From a virus: DNA of 64,000 bases. The stretch covers positions 124,001-188,000 of the IMG/VR virus record IMGVR_UViG_3300035684_000001. The stretch is one strand, 5' to 3'. Shown here in pieces: positions 18,053 to 26,040 of this stretch. Positions within the stretch are counted from its first letter, which is position 1; every line of letters begins with the position of its first letter. The notes beneath the pieces are model-generated. The model worked only from the letters and a program-made list of their open reading frames with translations. It ran no database searches and had not been told where the DNA came from. Made by a program: the position numbers and the translations under genes.

Positions 18053-19696
18053 ATGGGAAAAATTAATTTCGGAATTAAAGGTACGTTCGGGGATTTTTAC
18101 CAAGGTAGATTTCCTACATTTAGCAGATCTTCTCCTTTATTTCTTGAAAAAGAAATAAATGGCTCTTTAGACTTAATCCCGATATCAAGCAATGAACCGG
18201 CTATTTACGACAACGGCAATTTTGTGATTGCCCCAGAAATTAGCAATTTGCTGACATACTCTGACGATTTAAAGAGTTCGGAGTGGATAGCAGGTTCTAA
18301 TGTTTTTGTGAGGCGCGAAACAACTCGCGGCGCGGTGTCGATAAGGCAGGAAGCAGACTCGATCGCCGTCATTGCTGGTAAAGGGCAGGATGAAGAAAGT
18401 CGAAAACGGCAAATACTAAGGCGATCAATCTACCTAGAAACGGGAAAAACGTACACGGCTTGGACGATTTTGCGACTTGCCAACGGTAGTGCTGGGGCGG
18501 GCGACACATTTCGCGTAATTCAATCGGGCAAAATTTTGGCTCAGGCTTCTTTGGGCGAAATGCTGAACGACGCGATCGATGCAAACAAGCGAATTGACAT
18601 TCAGTTTGTCCCCATCGACGAAACCTTAGTTCACATTGAGTTTTTCATGGAAAATTCAATGACGCTTGAAGTGACGATCGTCCAGATTGAAGAGAGAAAT
18701 TTTCCGACTTTCCCGGTCTACCAACAATCAGTTATCGTACCAGTAGAGCCAACAATCCTCTACTACCACCAATCGCCGCTGCAAGGCTTGAGGACTTTTG
18801 GGGTGATGGGCGCGATTGAGTATTGGAGAGGCGATGGCAATGTTGTCGAATGCGGTGATTTTAAAATAGCGATTAAAGGTAAAAAATTGTATGTAGAAAT
18901 TGGCACTTCTTCTGTTTTAAGTGAAGAATTGCCCAGCAGCTTTAAGTTTTACGTTCAAGTTGTCAGCGAAACTGGACTGACAAACGTCTACATAGATGGA
19001 AAACTAGCAGCCAAAACACCTACTCCGAATCTGTACCGAGCATCTGAGTCTGCAATGGTTTTATCGAGCGAAGGGGTGAGATGTTTTCAGCACTTGGTTT
19101 GCACCGAGGGCTTAATGGAGGATGGAAGAGTTGAAATCGGGCATCTTGCACTCAAAGATATAAAACGATTGTTTGAAGGAATCCCTATTCCGGCTGAAAT
19201 TATAGGATCTTCTTCACAAAAATTTATCGGCAAACCCGTAGAGGTTCCAGCCGCTTCGATTGATGAGTCTGGTTTTCTTATTCCCGGGTATGCTGCGGTA
19301 AGGATGCCGTTTTTGGCGATCGACCCGCAGGAGATTGAAAAAGTATTTCCTTCGACGCAAGAAGTCCAAATCAATTCTACTTTATCCTTTAAAGTGGGGA
19401 AAGCGTTCGTGCAAACCCTTGCAGGCGCAGATATTCGGACTGTCGAAGTAGTTGCCACTGACAATGCCTCTCGCAGGTTAAAGCTTGATACCGTAGAGTT
19501 GTTGCTTCCCGGTCAGGTGATCTCGCAGCCGACGCCCAACGGTGAGACTATCGTCCCCTGGATGAATTACGGGATAGACTTTTTGTATCCGTCGCCAAAT
19601 GTTTCTGTCGTCGCTAGTTATGGAGACGGTATAATATTAGCAAATAAAGGTTCAGAACCTTGCAGCGTAATTCCTGAGTACAAGATAAACCTATGA
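18053..19696 (+). CDS. Putative tail fibre protein (547 aa)
   Basis: ATG at 18053, 3 bases after the preceding stop. The middle of the protein has two beta-sandwich-like segments: SNLLTYSDDLKSSEWIAGSN with RRSIYLETGKTYTAWTI (carbohydrate-binding-module style, about 65-200) and FKFYVQVVSETGLTNVYIDG (concanavalin/LamG style, about 270-340). A receptor-binding or fibre role is therefore likely. The C terminus ends in VIPEYKINL and overlaps the next start. Confidence 0.55.
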   Translation: MGKINFGIKGTFGDFYQGRFPTFSRSSPLFLEKEINGSLDLIPISSNEPAIYDNGNFVIAPEISNLLTYSDDLKSSEWIAGSNVFVRRETTRGAVSIRQEADSIAVIAGKGQDEESRKRQILRRSIYLETGKTYTAWTILRLANGSAGAGDTFRVIQSGKILAQASLGEMLNDAIDANKRIDIQFVPIDETLVHIEFFMENSMTLEVTIVQIEERNFPTFPVYQQSVIVPVEPTILYYHQSPLQGLRTFGVMGAIEYWRGDGNVVECGDFKIAIKGKKLYVEIGTSSVLSEELPSSFKFYVQVVSETGLTNVYIDGKLAAKTPTPNLYRASESAMVLSSEGVRCFQHLVCTEGLMEDGRVEIGHLALKDIKRLFEGIPIPAEIIGSSSQKFIGKPVEVPAASIDESGFLIPGYAAVRMPFLAIDPQEIEKVFPSTQEVQINSTLSFKVGKAFVQTLAGADIRTVEVVATDNASRRLKLDTVELLLPGQVISQPTPNGETIVPWMNYGIDFLYPSPNVSVVASYGDGIILANKGSEPCSVIPEYKINL

Positions 19697-19998
19697 GCAA
19701 TTTTACCGTTGATGGTGTAACGCTTGAAGTTGGCGATAAAATTTCAATTTTTCTTGTTGCAACGAACAAAGAAGATTTAGCCAAAGAATGCGATTGCACT
19801 CCGCTGTACCCCCAAGAAGAATTGATCGAAATGGAGGGAGTTCATTTTAGAAGGGCGTTTATCCTTCAAGATTCCGATCTCAAATATAACGGTATGCTTC
19901 TTGTTCCTTGGGACAAAGAAAAAAATGCACGGGCGATAGCTTACCAACAAGCTAATCCTAAGGTTAACGGTATTTACAAAGTTCGATCTGGATCTTAG
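19693..19998 (+). CDS. Short fibre-family protein (101 aa)
   Basis: ATG at 19693 overlaps the previous stop (ctATGA). DGVTLEVGDKISIFLVATN, then a long polar loop and NPKVNGIYKV at the C terminus, recall the tail-fibre motif D..VL...Q..P..NG.Y.V. It is a degenerate relative of the proteins at 20048, 21447 and 22295. Probably an accessory fibre or adaptor. Confidence 0.5.
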   Translation: MSNFTVDGVTLEVGDKISIFLVATNKEDLAKECDCTPLYPQEELIEMEGVHFRRAFILQDSDLKYNGMLLVPWDKEKNARAIAYQQANPKVNGIYKVRSGS

Positions 19999-20047
19999 TC
20001 TGATGGGGTCGATCAATTTAAAAAGACTCTTGGTAAAATATAAAACC

Positions 20048-20623
20048 ATGAACTATTACACCGCCGATGACGTAAAGCGCTTAAATGGTGACGATACCTT
20101 GAATATTCTTCTTTGCTCGGGTGGAAAACCTGTTTTCAATAATGAACCTATTGACAAAGAAGAATATTTGTATAGATTTATGGGGTCTTTATATCGAAGG
20201 GTTGTGTTAGCGTTGCAAGCAGATCCGAGAGATAATGGAGTTCATTATGTACCTATTGCTAAATCACTAACTAAAAATTTTCCCGAAGATCGGATTCGTA
20301 CAATTTTATTACCTTCGGAAGCAGAAAACGTAAAACGTTTAATTGGTGATGAAACTCCAATTCGTTTGACAAATCCAGTTGAAGAATTTAATCTTAATAG
20401 GACACCCCTTGATAAAGAAGAAAATTTGTACAGATTTGGTGAAAATTTGTATCGAAAAATTTTACTTCAATCACAGAGAGAACCAAAAGATAACGGAATC
20501 TGGTATATGAAAGTTTCTGACTCACTGGCTGCGAACGTCCCCGAAGATCGAATTCTTACAATTTTATCACCTTCGGATTCAAACCTTTATTTCGCTAAAG
20601 AAGCAAATGCCTCAAAATCTTGA
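20048..20623 (+). CDS. Two-repeat fibre-family protein (191 aa)
   Basis: ATG at 20048 (MNYYTADDVKRLNGDD); an in-frame ATG at 20003 is an alternative. Two tandem repeats of about 85 residues are plain: VKRLNGDD...KEEYLYRF...DPRDNGVHYV...PEDRIRTIL and VKRLIGDE...KEENLYRF...EPKDNGIWYM...PEDRILTIL. The DNG.Y core again resembles the ENGPYV element of fibre proteins. Unknown function; likely a virion or chaperone-like fibre component. Confidence 0.55.
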   Translation: MNYYTADDVKRLNGDDTLNILLCSGGKPVFNNEPIDKEEYLYRFMGSLYRRVVLALQADPRDNGVHYVPIAKSLTKNFPEDRIRTILLPSEAENVKRLIGDETPIRLTNPVEEFNLNRTPLDKEENLYRFGENLYRKILLQSQREPKDNGIWYMKVSDSLAANVPEDRILTILSPSDSNLYFAKEANASKS

Positions 20624-20963
20624 ATTTTATCCCGAAGATTTCTCCTTCCCTTCCACCCTTTCCCCAGAAGAACAGATGGCGAGAATGGAAGCTCGCTTCG
20701 TTCAGTCCATTTTTCAAGGGCTTGCTTACCAGCGACGAGCGACGGCAGCCCAGATCCGCGCCGAGAAAGCTTCTATGATCGTGGGCGATCGCCTACCATC
20801 TCCTTCCGTCGCCCCGGACATTCATTTACTTGACAATCAAACGAAACCTGCTACAGTAGAACAGTATAGAGCTGTTTGCGGTTCTATACTGAACATACTA
20901 AATCAAGTTCAACAATGGCAGTTAGTCGCCCCATCATGCAACAGTGAGGGCGAAAAGCTATAA
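20607..20963 (+). CDS. Small late protein (118 aa)
   Basis: ATG at 20607 overlaps the 3' end of the preceding gene by 17 bases. Starts MPQNLEFYPEDFSFP, with a central helix rich in A and R (RATAAQIRAEKAS) and a C-terminal helix (CGSILNILNQVQQW). Not recognised. Position suggests a late operon member. Confidence 0.5.
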   Translation: MPQNLEFYPEDFSFPSTLSPEEQMARMEARFVQSIFQGLAYQRRATAAQIRAEKASMIVGDRLPSPSVAPDIHLLDNQTKPATVEQYRAVCGSILNILNQVQQWQLVAPSCNSEGEKL

Positions 20964-20993
20964 AAATAAGCTTAAAAACAAAATACCAACTCA

Positions 20994-21023
20994 TGCCGAG
21001 GTTCATTACCTCGGTATTTTTTT
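20994..21023 (+). promoter_or_regulatory. Late-gene leader hairpin
   Basis: TGCCGAGGT pairs with ACCTCGGTA (20994-21017) and a run of seven T follows. Upstream aATACC could alternatively pair with GGTATT. The next start is at 21045. Confidence 0.65.
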
Positions 21024-21044
21024 GTCTAGTTCTGGGGATTCTCA

Positions 21045-21443
21045 ATGACAAGCGCGATCAACAGTCTTGCTCAAAAAGTTCAAGAAAGCTTGGAAGATAT
21101 AACCGAATCGGTTGACGATGTTATCCAGCAATCTACGGACACCCGAGAAAACACACAGTCAGCCATATTGGCTTTGAGTACAGCGACGATCGCCCTCCAA
21201 TCAAGGCAGATTGAAAATGATTTTGAGCAAGCCAGTAACGCAAAAAAACGAGATCGATGGCTGGAAACCTACATCCAGTGGGCGATCAAAGTTGTTAGCG
21301 ATTGTAGTAAAAAAATTATCTCTGACAGCGAGGTGCGAGCAAGGCGCGAGCGCGAAAAAGAGTTGCAATTAGGTAGCTTGATAGAACTAGCTACTGCAAC
21401 AATTAACACCCAAAAGTCAATAATTCAACATCTATTTGAATAA
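21045..21443 (+). CDS. Coiled-coil late protein (132 aa)
   Basis: ATG at 21045. Almost wholly helical: heptad-like NSLAQKVQESLEDITESVDD, then a basic stretch NAKKRDRWLE and a second helix pair. It may trimerise, like fibre stalks or their chaperones. It is 3 bases upstream of the first ENGPYV-type fibre gene. No family recognised. Confidence 0.5.
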   Translation: MTSAINSLAQKVQESLEDITESVDDVIQQSTDTRENTQSAILALSTATIALQSRQIENDFEQASNAKKRDRWLETYIQWAIKVVSDCSKKIISDSEVRARREREKELQLGSLIELATATINTQKSIIQHLFE

Positions 21444-21446
21444 TAT

Positions 21447-22256
21447 ATGCCGACATATTCTGACCATCTAAACGTTAACAATTATTCGATTTTTAATTTA
21501 CAGGAAAGCGAAGACCCCTCTTCAGCAGTTCGTCGAGATTATGTGATGGCTCTAGTTGCTGCAATTGAAAAAAAGTTGATGGCGGCGATTGAATCTCGCA
21601 CGACTGGCATGAACTACAAAAATTTGAAGTCTCCGTGCGAGATCGCCCTAACCTCTCATTTTAACATTGGCGTAGGTGGATTACCACCACTACAAGGAGT
21701 CACCTTGTCAGCAAATTCGCGAGTTTTGCTGACGGGTCAACAAAATCCAGCCGAAAACGGTCCATACGTTGCTCGTTCTGGAACATGGGTAAGAGCTTTC
21801 GATTCTAACGACCCAGCAGATTTTACGTTTGGGTTTACGGTCGAAATTTTGGGGGGCGATCCGGCAAATAAAGGGTTTTGGATGCTTACAACTCCAGATC
21901 CGATCGTCTTGGATCAAACGGCTTTAGTTTTTAAAAAACAAGAACGGGGTGGAATTGAATTTTTGGGCGGGGGTGTGGGAGGTAACACGCCCGAAGCTGT
22001 TCGCAAATATTTGGGTGCAGCCGAAGAAATAATTTTTTCACCCCTAGGTGATGGCTCGACTACTGTTTTTACCGTTACTCACGGATTGAACAATCGATTT
22101 GTTCAAAAGCCAAGCATTATTCATTTAGCTGAAGGGCTAAATAAATATATGGAACCATCCGTTCGAGTCCTGGATGAAAACAGGGTAGAAGTTACTTTTG
22201 GTCGCCCTCCTGATACTAATAGTTTTGCCATCACTATCGTCGGATTGCGCCATTAA
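21447..22256 (+). CDS. Tail fibre protein A (269 aa)
   Basis: Starts MPTYSDHLNVNNYSIFNL. Contains the fibre hallmark NSRVLLTGQQNPAENGPYVA followed by WVRAFDSN, GFTVEILGG and DPIVLDQTALVFKK. A C-terminal domain (DGSTTVFTVTHGLNNRFV...ITIVGLRH) is shared with the next two genes. Such modules form trimeric distal fibres that touch the host surface. It is a paralogue of 22295-23293. Confidence 0.75.
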   Translation: MPTYSDHLNVNNYSIFNLQESEDPSSAVRRDYVMALVAAIEKKLMAAIESRTTGMNYKNLKSPCEIALTSHFNIGVGGLPPLQGVTLSANSRVLLTGQQNPAENGPYVARSGTWVRAFDSNDPADFTFGFTVEILGGDPANKGFWMLTTPDPIVLDQTALVFKKQERGGIEFLGGGVGGNTPEAVRKYLGAAEEIIFSPLGDGSTTVFTVTHGLNNRFVQKPSIIHLAEGLNKYMEPSVRVLDENRVEVTFGRPPDTNSFAITIVGLRH

Positions 22257-22294
22257 CCACACACAATTCACAAATATTTACAAGGAGCAACTAA

Positions 22295-23293
22295 ATGCTA
22301 TTAGGCAGTAATATTAATGCCAACAATCTAACAATCAACCAGCTTGATCGTTCAATCGTCGATGGTTCTTCTGCTTGTCGCAATGATCGCGTCAGCAGTA
22401 TTGAGAATGATTTCAACGCGCAAGCTGCGGCTCTTGAAGCGCAATTTCAAGCAGCAATAAACAACCTCGACACTAAAGAGTCTTGCCTTGTTGCCGCTAC
22501 TGAAAACGTCGATATTGCAACAGGCGGACTGCTGACTATTCAAGATACTGTACTGGCAATACGCGATCGCGTCCTGCTTACAGCGCAAACAGATCGCACT
22601 GAGAATGGTCCTTATGTTGTTGCTGCGGGCGCTTGGGCGCGCGCTGCAGACGCAGATGCAGATGCAGAAGTTACGTCAGGGATGGCGGTTCCTGTTGTTG
22701 GTGGCGACCTTGACAACCGCACTTTGTGGTTGCTGACAACTCGCGATCCGATCGTCCTAGATACAACCGATCTGACGTTCATTCGCAGTCGTTCGCCATA
22801 CGAAACTACCGTCGCTGGCGGTGGTTTAGATTTAACCCCAGCCCACGTACTTTCGCTGATCGGTACACCGGATCGCGTTAGCGTTTCTGGTCCCGGGATT
22901 GACATTGCTCCTAACTACGCAGGTCAAGCATCTATCGCGGCTGTCGGCAATATTGTCAATCCCGAAGCTCAATGGAATGGTCAGAAGATATCGATCGAGA
23001 GAGGCGGTACGGGCGAAACTACTGTTGCTGCGGCAAAGCTTGCTTTTGGTATCCCAGAAGAAATTTCGGCGACGATCGGTAACGGTACGGATACTGAATA
23101 CCTTGTTACTCACGGATTGAACAACACAAAAACAGTGTTTGTTAAAGTGATGCGACGTTCCGACAACGAAGAAATTCAGGTTGGTGTAAAATACGCACTT
23201 AATAGCGTTACAGTCAAATTTGACGGCGCAGCACCTCCAACAGACTCTTATGAAGTCTCAATTATGGGGATAAAGAAACCTTTTTTGGGCTAA
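22295..23293 (+). CDS. Tail fibre protein B (332 aa)
   Basis: aaggag lies 8 bases before ATG. The N terminus (SNINANNLTINQLD) is followed by a coiled coil, then DRVLLTAQTDRTENGPYVV, a repeat-type fibre motif ISIERGGTGETTVAAAKLAF and the common C-terminal domain NGTDTEYLVTHGLNNTKTVF...YEVSIMGIKK. Paralogue of fibre A with an extra GGTG repeat module. Confidence 0.8.
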   Translation: MLLGSNINANNLTINQLDRSIVDGSSACRNDRVSSIENDFNAQAAALEAQFQAAINNLDTKESCLVAATENVDIATGGLLTIQDTVLAIRDRVLLTAQTDRTENGPYVVAAGAWARAADADADAEVTSGMAVPVVGGDLDNRTLWLLTTRDPIVLDTTDLTFIRSRSPYETTVAGGGLDLTPAHVLSLIGTPDRVSVSGPGIDIAPNYAGQASIAAVGNIVNPEAQWNGQKISIERGGTGETTVAAAKLAFGIPEEISATIGNGTDTEYLVTHGLNNTKTVFVKVMRRSDNEEIQVGVKYALNSVTVKFDGAAPPTDSYEVSIMGIKKPFLG

Positions 23294-23354
23294 ATTTTTT
23301 AATTGAAACTCCAACTAGGATTTGGTCGTGGATTTCAACTAACGTCTGAAGATA

Positions 23355-23383
23355 GCCTCACTTTGCACCGCGCTTGGTGAGGT
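23355..23383 (+). promoter_or_regulatory. Late-gene leader hairpin
   Basis: CCTCA pairs with TGAGG, followed by ttatttatattttt; the start codon of the next gene is at 23405. Confidence 0.55.
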
Positions 23384-23404
23384 TATTTATATTTTTAAAA
23401 AATC

Positions 23405-23674
23405 ATGGAAGAAATTACGATTATTCCACTCGATCCACTACCAGAATGTTCGTCTAACGAAGTACGTAAAATATGCGTCAAAATTGGTGACGGAGTTAAG
23501 ACTAGATTTAAGTTTATTTTGCCATTTGCAATAATTGTTTCTTGGAGATTGCTTACGTGTCTTGATGAAGTAATCGAACCAGACTGCTTGTTGCGCGACA
23601 AAGAATTAATTTTACATTTTGGTAGACCTCCGTTGTTTCACGAGTTTACTTTTGAAATTTTGGGAATTTTATGA
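23405..23674 (+). CDS. Isolated fibre C-terminal domain (89 aa)
   Basis: The segment from KIGDGVKTRFKFILPF to LHFGRPPLFHEFTFEILGIL lines up with the C-terminal domains of fibres A and B (DGSTTVFTVTHGL...FGRPPDTNSFAITIVG). It lacks the ENGPYV module and the stalk. It could be a fibre tip protein or a remnant of a third fibre. Its stop overlaps the lysozyme start. Confidence 0.6.
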   Translation: MEEITIIPLDPLPECSSNEVRKICVKIGDGVKTRFKFILPFAIIVSWRLLTCLDEVIEPDCLLRDKELILHFGRPPLFHEFTFEILGIL

Positions 23675-24078
23675 AAACAAATGAAGCTGGACTGAACCTG
23701 ATTAAATCTTTTGAAGGTTTGCGACTAGAAGCTTATCTTTGTTCTGCTGGTATTTGGACAATTGGTTACGGACATACTGGCGATGTACAAGAAGGCTATA
23801 TTATCACAGAAACAGAAGCAGAAGAACTATTTTTGAGAGATTTGCAAAATGCAGAATCTATAGTCAATGATTTAGTGAAAGTTAAACTTAATGACAATGA
23901 ATTTTCTGCATTGACAAGTTTCGTGTTTAATGTGGGTTTAAGCCAATTCTCTGAATCCACTTTGCTCAAAATGCTGAACGATCAAGAATATCAAAAAGCT
24001 GCCGATCAATTTTTGAGGTGGAACAAAAATGGCGAGGATAGACGACGAATTTTGGAACGAAGATTGTTTCTATCTTAA
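23671..24078 (+). CDS. Phage lysozyme (GH24 endolysin)
   Basis: 135 residues. E15, C24 and T30 fit the endolysin E-x8-(D/C)-x5-T catalytic pattern within IKSFEGLRLEAY and GIWTIGYGHT. SFVFNVGL and FLRWNKNGEDRRRILERR complete the fold; the loop that normally reads GGKVLPGL before RRR is missing, making it slightly short. No signal or SAR peptide is seen, so it needs a holin or other export. Cleaves host peptidoglycan. Confidence 0.9.
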   Translation: MKTNEAGLNLIKSFEGLRLEAYLCSAGIWTIGYGHTGDVQEGYIITETEAEELFLRDLQNAESIVNDLVKVKLNDNEFSALTSFVFNVGLSQFSESTLLKMLNDQEYQKAADQFLRWNKNGEDRRRILERRLFLS

Positions 24079-24094
24079 AGGAAAAATAAATTAA

Positions 24095-24445
24095 ATGTTC
24101 TTTTTTCGCCAAGAAAATTATTCGGTAAGGGAAGGCGAGTCTATCGAAATTTCCGTAGTTCGACACGATAGCTCTCGACCTGCGTCGGTTCGAGTTGCGA
24201 CCAGCAACAGGAGTGCCAAAGAAACTGACTACGTTCCAATAAATCAAGTTCTTTCTTTTGATGTTGACGAAACTCACAAAGTAGTCAGAGTTTTTGCAAA
24301 AAAAGATTACCTTGTAGAAGGAGATGAATTTTTCACTCTACAACTGTTAGCGACAGAACCAAATACTATTGGATCTCCGTCGATCGCCACGATCAAAATT
24401 ATCGATATGCCCGTACCAACTGACGGTTTACCTACTTTTGATTGA
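24095..24445 (+). CDS. Single Calx-beta domain protein (116 aa)
   Basis: aaagga lies upstream of ATG 24095. MFFFRQENYSVREGESIEIS, then RVATSNRSAKETDYV and GDEFFTLQLLATEP give a complete Calx-beta module, with a short tail. It resembles the minus-strand protein at 12008-12334. Probably a surface-binding virion decoration, cotranscribed with lysozyme. Confidence 0.7.
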   Translation: MFFFRQENYSVREGESIEISVVRHDSSRPASVRVATSNRSAKETDYVPINQVLSFDVDETHKVVRVFAKKDYLVEGDEFFTLQLLATEPNTIGSPSIATIKIIDMPVPTDGLPTFD

Positions 24446-24526
24446 GTTAATTTTACAAAAAAATGGCAAAATTAAGCAAGTTATTTTAAAAATAATAATT
24501 GTGCATAATGTTACACTAAGGTGTGT

Positions 24527-24532
24527 TATAAT
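24527..24532 (+). promoter_or_regulatory. Extended -10 promoter element
   Basis: TGTGTTATAAT ends about 25 bases before ATG 24558; no clear -35. Same extended -10 form as the other accessory genes. Confidence 0.45.
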
Positions 24533-24557
24533 AATCATGTTCACGTTGGTTAAACAC

Positions 24558-25109
24558 ATGACACTTGATAATGCAATGAAATTAATGGATGTGCAAGTAG
24601 TTTTCACTCTTGAAAATATATTTTCCATTGAAAAAACAATTGAACTAGAGAATAATACTTCTTTTGAAAAACTGGTGTTTAAGATTGACAAACCTTTTGA
24701 AATGTTTGCCTTACAAGGTTGTACTACATTTTTGGTTGTCTGTAAAGATGTAGCAATACAAGCAATGAAGTCTGTCAATACTGCAAAAGGAGGCGGACTA
24801 CCTCTTGATGCTGATGATTCTTTTTCAAATTACCCCGACAAAAATAGCGCTGATATTCTTGGTCTTATAACTTCAGCAAAGATCGAGAGTTCAGATTTCT
24901 TTGTAAAAGGACATTTGTTTCCTTGGAGTCCAAAAAATAAAGCAGGCGACATTATAAACCCAAACAATTTGGGAATATTTTTGAATGGAAAAGTTTTGGG
25001 AAATATTGTCGAAATTAATGAATCAAAAGTGTTACAAGTATCTAGCCTCGAATTTCTAGGGGGAAATCTTTTTCTCACGAACAACAACTCTGCTCTGCTG
25101 CCAGCTTAG
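24558..25109 (+). CDS. Duplicated, catalytically dead capsid-protease domain (183 aa)
   Basis: ATG at 24558 is preferred because the promoter -10 is at 24527. From FKIDKPFEMFALQG on, the protein follows the protease domain of the gene at 27541: KGGGLPLDADDSFSN, GLITSAKIESSDFFVKGHLF, NPNNLGIFLNGKVLGNIVE, SSLEFLGGNLFL. The putative catalytic His of the parent (SKHANED) is replaced by Y, and the putative Ser (GMSLNG) by F. It lacks the N-terminal region and the scaffold. Likely inactive, possibly dominant-regulatory or simply a relic. Confidence 0.65.
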   Translation: MTLDNAMKLMDVQVVFTLENIFSIEKTIELENNTSFEKLVFKIDKPFEMFALQGCTTFLVVCKDVAIQAMKSVNTAKGGGLPLDADDSFSNYPDKNSADILGLITSAKIESSDFFVKGHLFPWSPKNKAGDIINPNNLGIFLNGKVLGNIVEINESKVLQVSSLEFLGGNLFLTNNNSALLPA

Positions 25110-25160
25110 AACTTCAAAGTCATAGCTAGCATAAAATTTTTAGCATTTTACTGGTCAATT

Positions 25161-25205
25161 AAAAAGAGGGGCGATCGAATTATTATCCTATCGCCCCTCT
25201 TTTTG
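25161..25205. terminator. Bidirectional hairpin terminator
   Basis: AAAAAGAGGGGCGAT...ATCGCCCCTCTTTTT between convergent genes 24558-25109 (plus) and 25217-25606 (minus). Confidence 0.85.
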
Positions 25206-25216
25206 TGAATCAAATT

Positions 25217-25606
25217 TCAGTTATTTAGCGGGAACGACAATTCGATCGCTGTTATTTGCGTCAAAAAATATACTGCGCTAGGATTGCGTTCTCCAACTTG
25301 CTCTTGCATTTGAATTTTTAAGTATTGTAAGTATCCCGGAGTTAGGGACGATTCAATTAATTTTGCTGATTCCGCGATATACTTTGCAGACTCCAATTTA
25401 GCCATCGCATCTTGTACTTGTGCTTTTTTTGAATATTCTGCACGGGCTAGTGCTGCCCTTCCGTCTTGTTCGGAACTGTACACATTGTAGTTAGGGATAA
25501 ACCAAAGCACAAATGCAATTGCAAACAACAAAACTATAAATCCTAAAAAACTAAAATTGAATTGGTTTGACAGATCGATTTTGAAGCCATATTTTGCCAG
25601 TGACAA
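25217..25606 (-). CDS. SPFH/band-7-derived phage membrane protein (129 aa)
   Basis: TTG at 25606 appears to be the start; a TATAAT lies about 30 bases upstream. One transmembrane helix (FSFLGFIVLLFAIAFVLWF) is followed by IPNYNVYSSEQDGRAALARA, an A/K/E helix and TPGYLQYLKIQMQ. This matches small phage proteins reading P.YNVW...L.G.A.L..AE and N..YLRYLWIQ, cut-down SPFH-type membrane organisers of unknown role. Located at the inner membrane. Confidence 0.65.
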   Translation of the reverse strand: MSLAKYGFKIDLSNQFNFSFLGFIVLLFAIAFVLWFIPNYNVYSSEQDGRAALARAEYSKKAQVQDAMAKLESAKYIAESAKLIESSLTPGYLQYLKIQMQEQVGERNPSAVYFLTQITAIELSFPLNN

Positions 25607-25707
25607 CCGCTTTTAACGCTTTTTATTATACGTTGCTTGTTTGGAAAATAGCGCACTTTTGTATAAAATTAATAATTTGTTTTAATAAATCTGTGATTTT
25701 CCAGAAG

Positions 25708-25983
25708 TTAAGCTTCCGGGTGACGCAGGAACTCAGAACCCCGATCGCCCGCCCGTTGAACTTTGACTTCCATTCCCGGATACATTTCGTCAAAAACCGA
25801 ACCGACCTCGTTTTGGATCAAAAATTCCCGGACGTTCCGGGGTTCTCCGTTATTTTCGAGCAAAAAGTAAGGAATCAGAGTATCGTTGTAGATACTTGTT
25901 TTATTTGATTTCCTTGGGATGTCGCGACCGTAAATAACTGGTGGCGACGCTCTGCGGGTAATCGAATCCCATATTAGAGTCAT
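25708..25983 (-). CDS. Hypothetical protein (91 aa)
   Basis: ATG at 25983 (MTLIWDSITRRASPPVIYGR), with aggaaat upstream. Basic, soluble, contains REFLIQNEVGSVFDEMYPG. Divergent from the portal gene, sharing a 57-base gap that holds an imperfect hairpin. No family recognised. Confidence 0.45.
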   Translation of the reverse strand: MTLIWDSITRRASPPVIYGRDIPRKSNKTSIYNDTLIPYFLLENNGEPRNVREFLIQNEVGSVFDEMYPGMEVKVQRAGDRGSEFLRHPEA

Positions 25984-26040
25984 AAAAATAAATAAATTTC
26001 CTAGCCGGAGTCCCTGCAGATTGCGGTATTTTTTTTCGTT

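Noticed and set aside
23295-23345. attgaaac-like bits resembling a cyanobacterial CRISPR repeat
   Set aside because: Only single, non-repeated pieces; no regular repeat-spacer structure was seen anywhere in the window.
21447-23674. Diversity-generating retroelement acting on the fibre genes
   Set aside because: No reverse transcriptase and no template/variable repeat pair visible; the similarity between fibre genes is ordinary paralogy.
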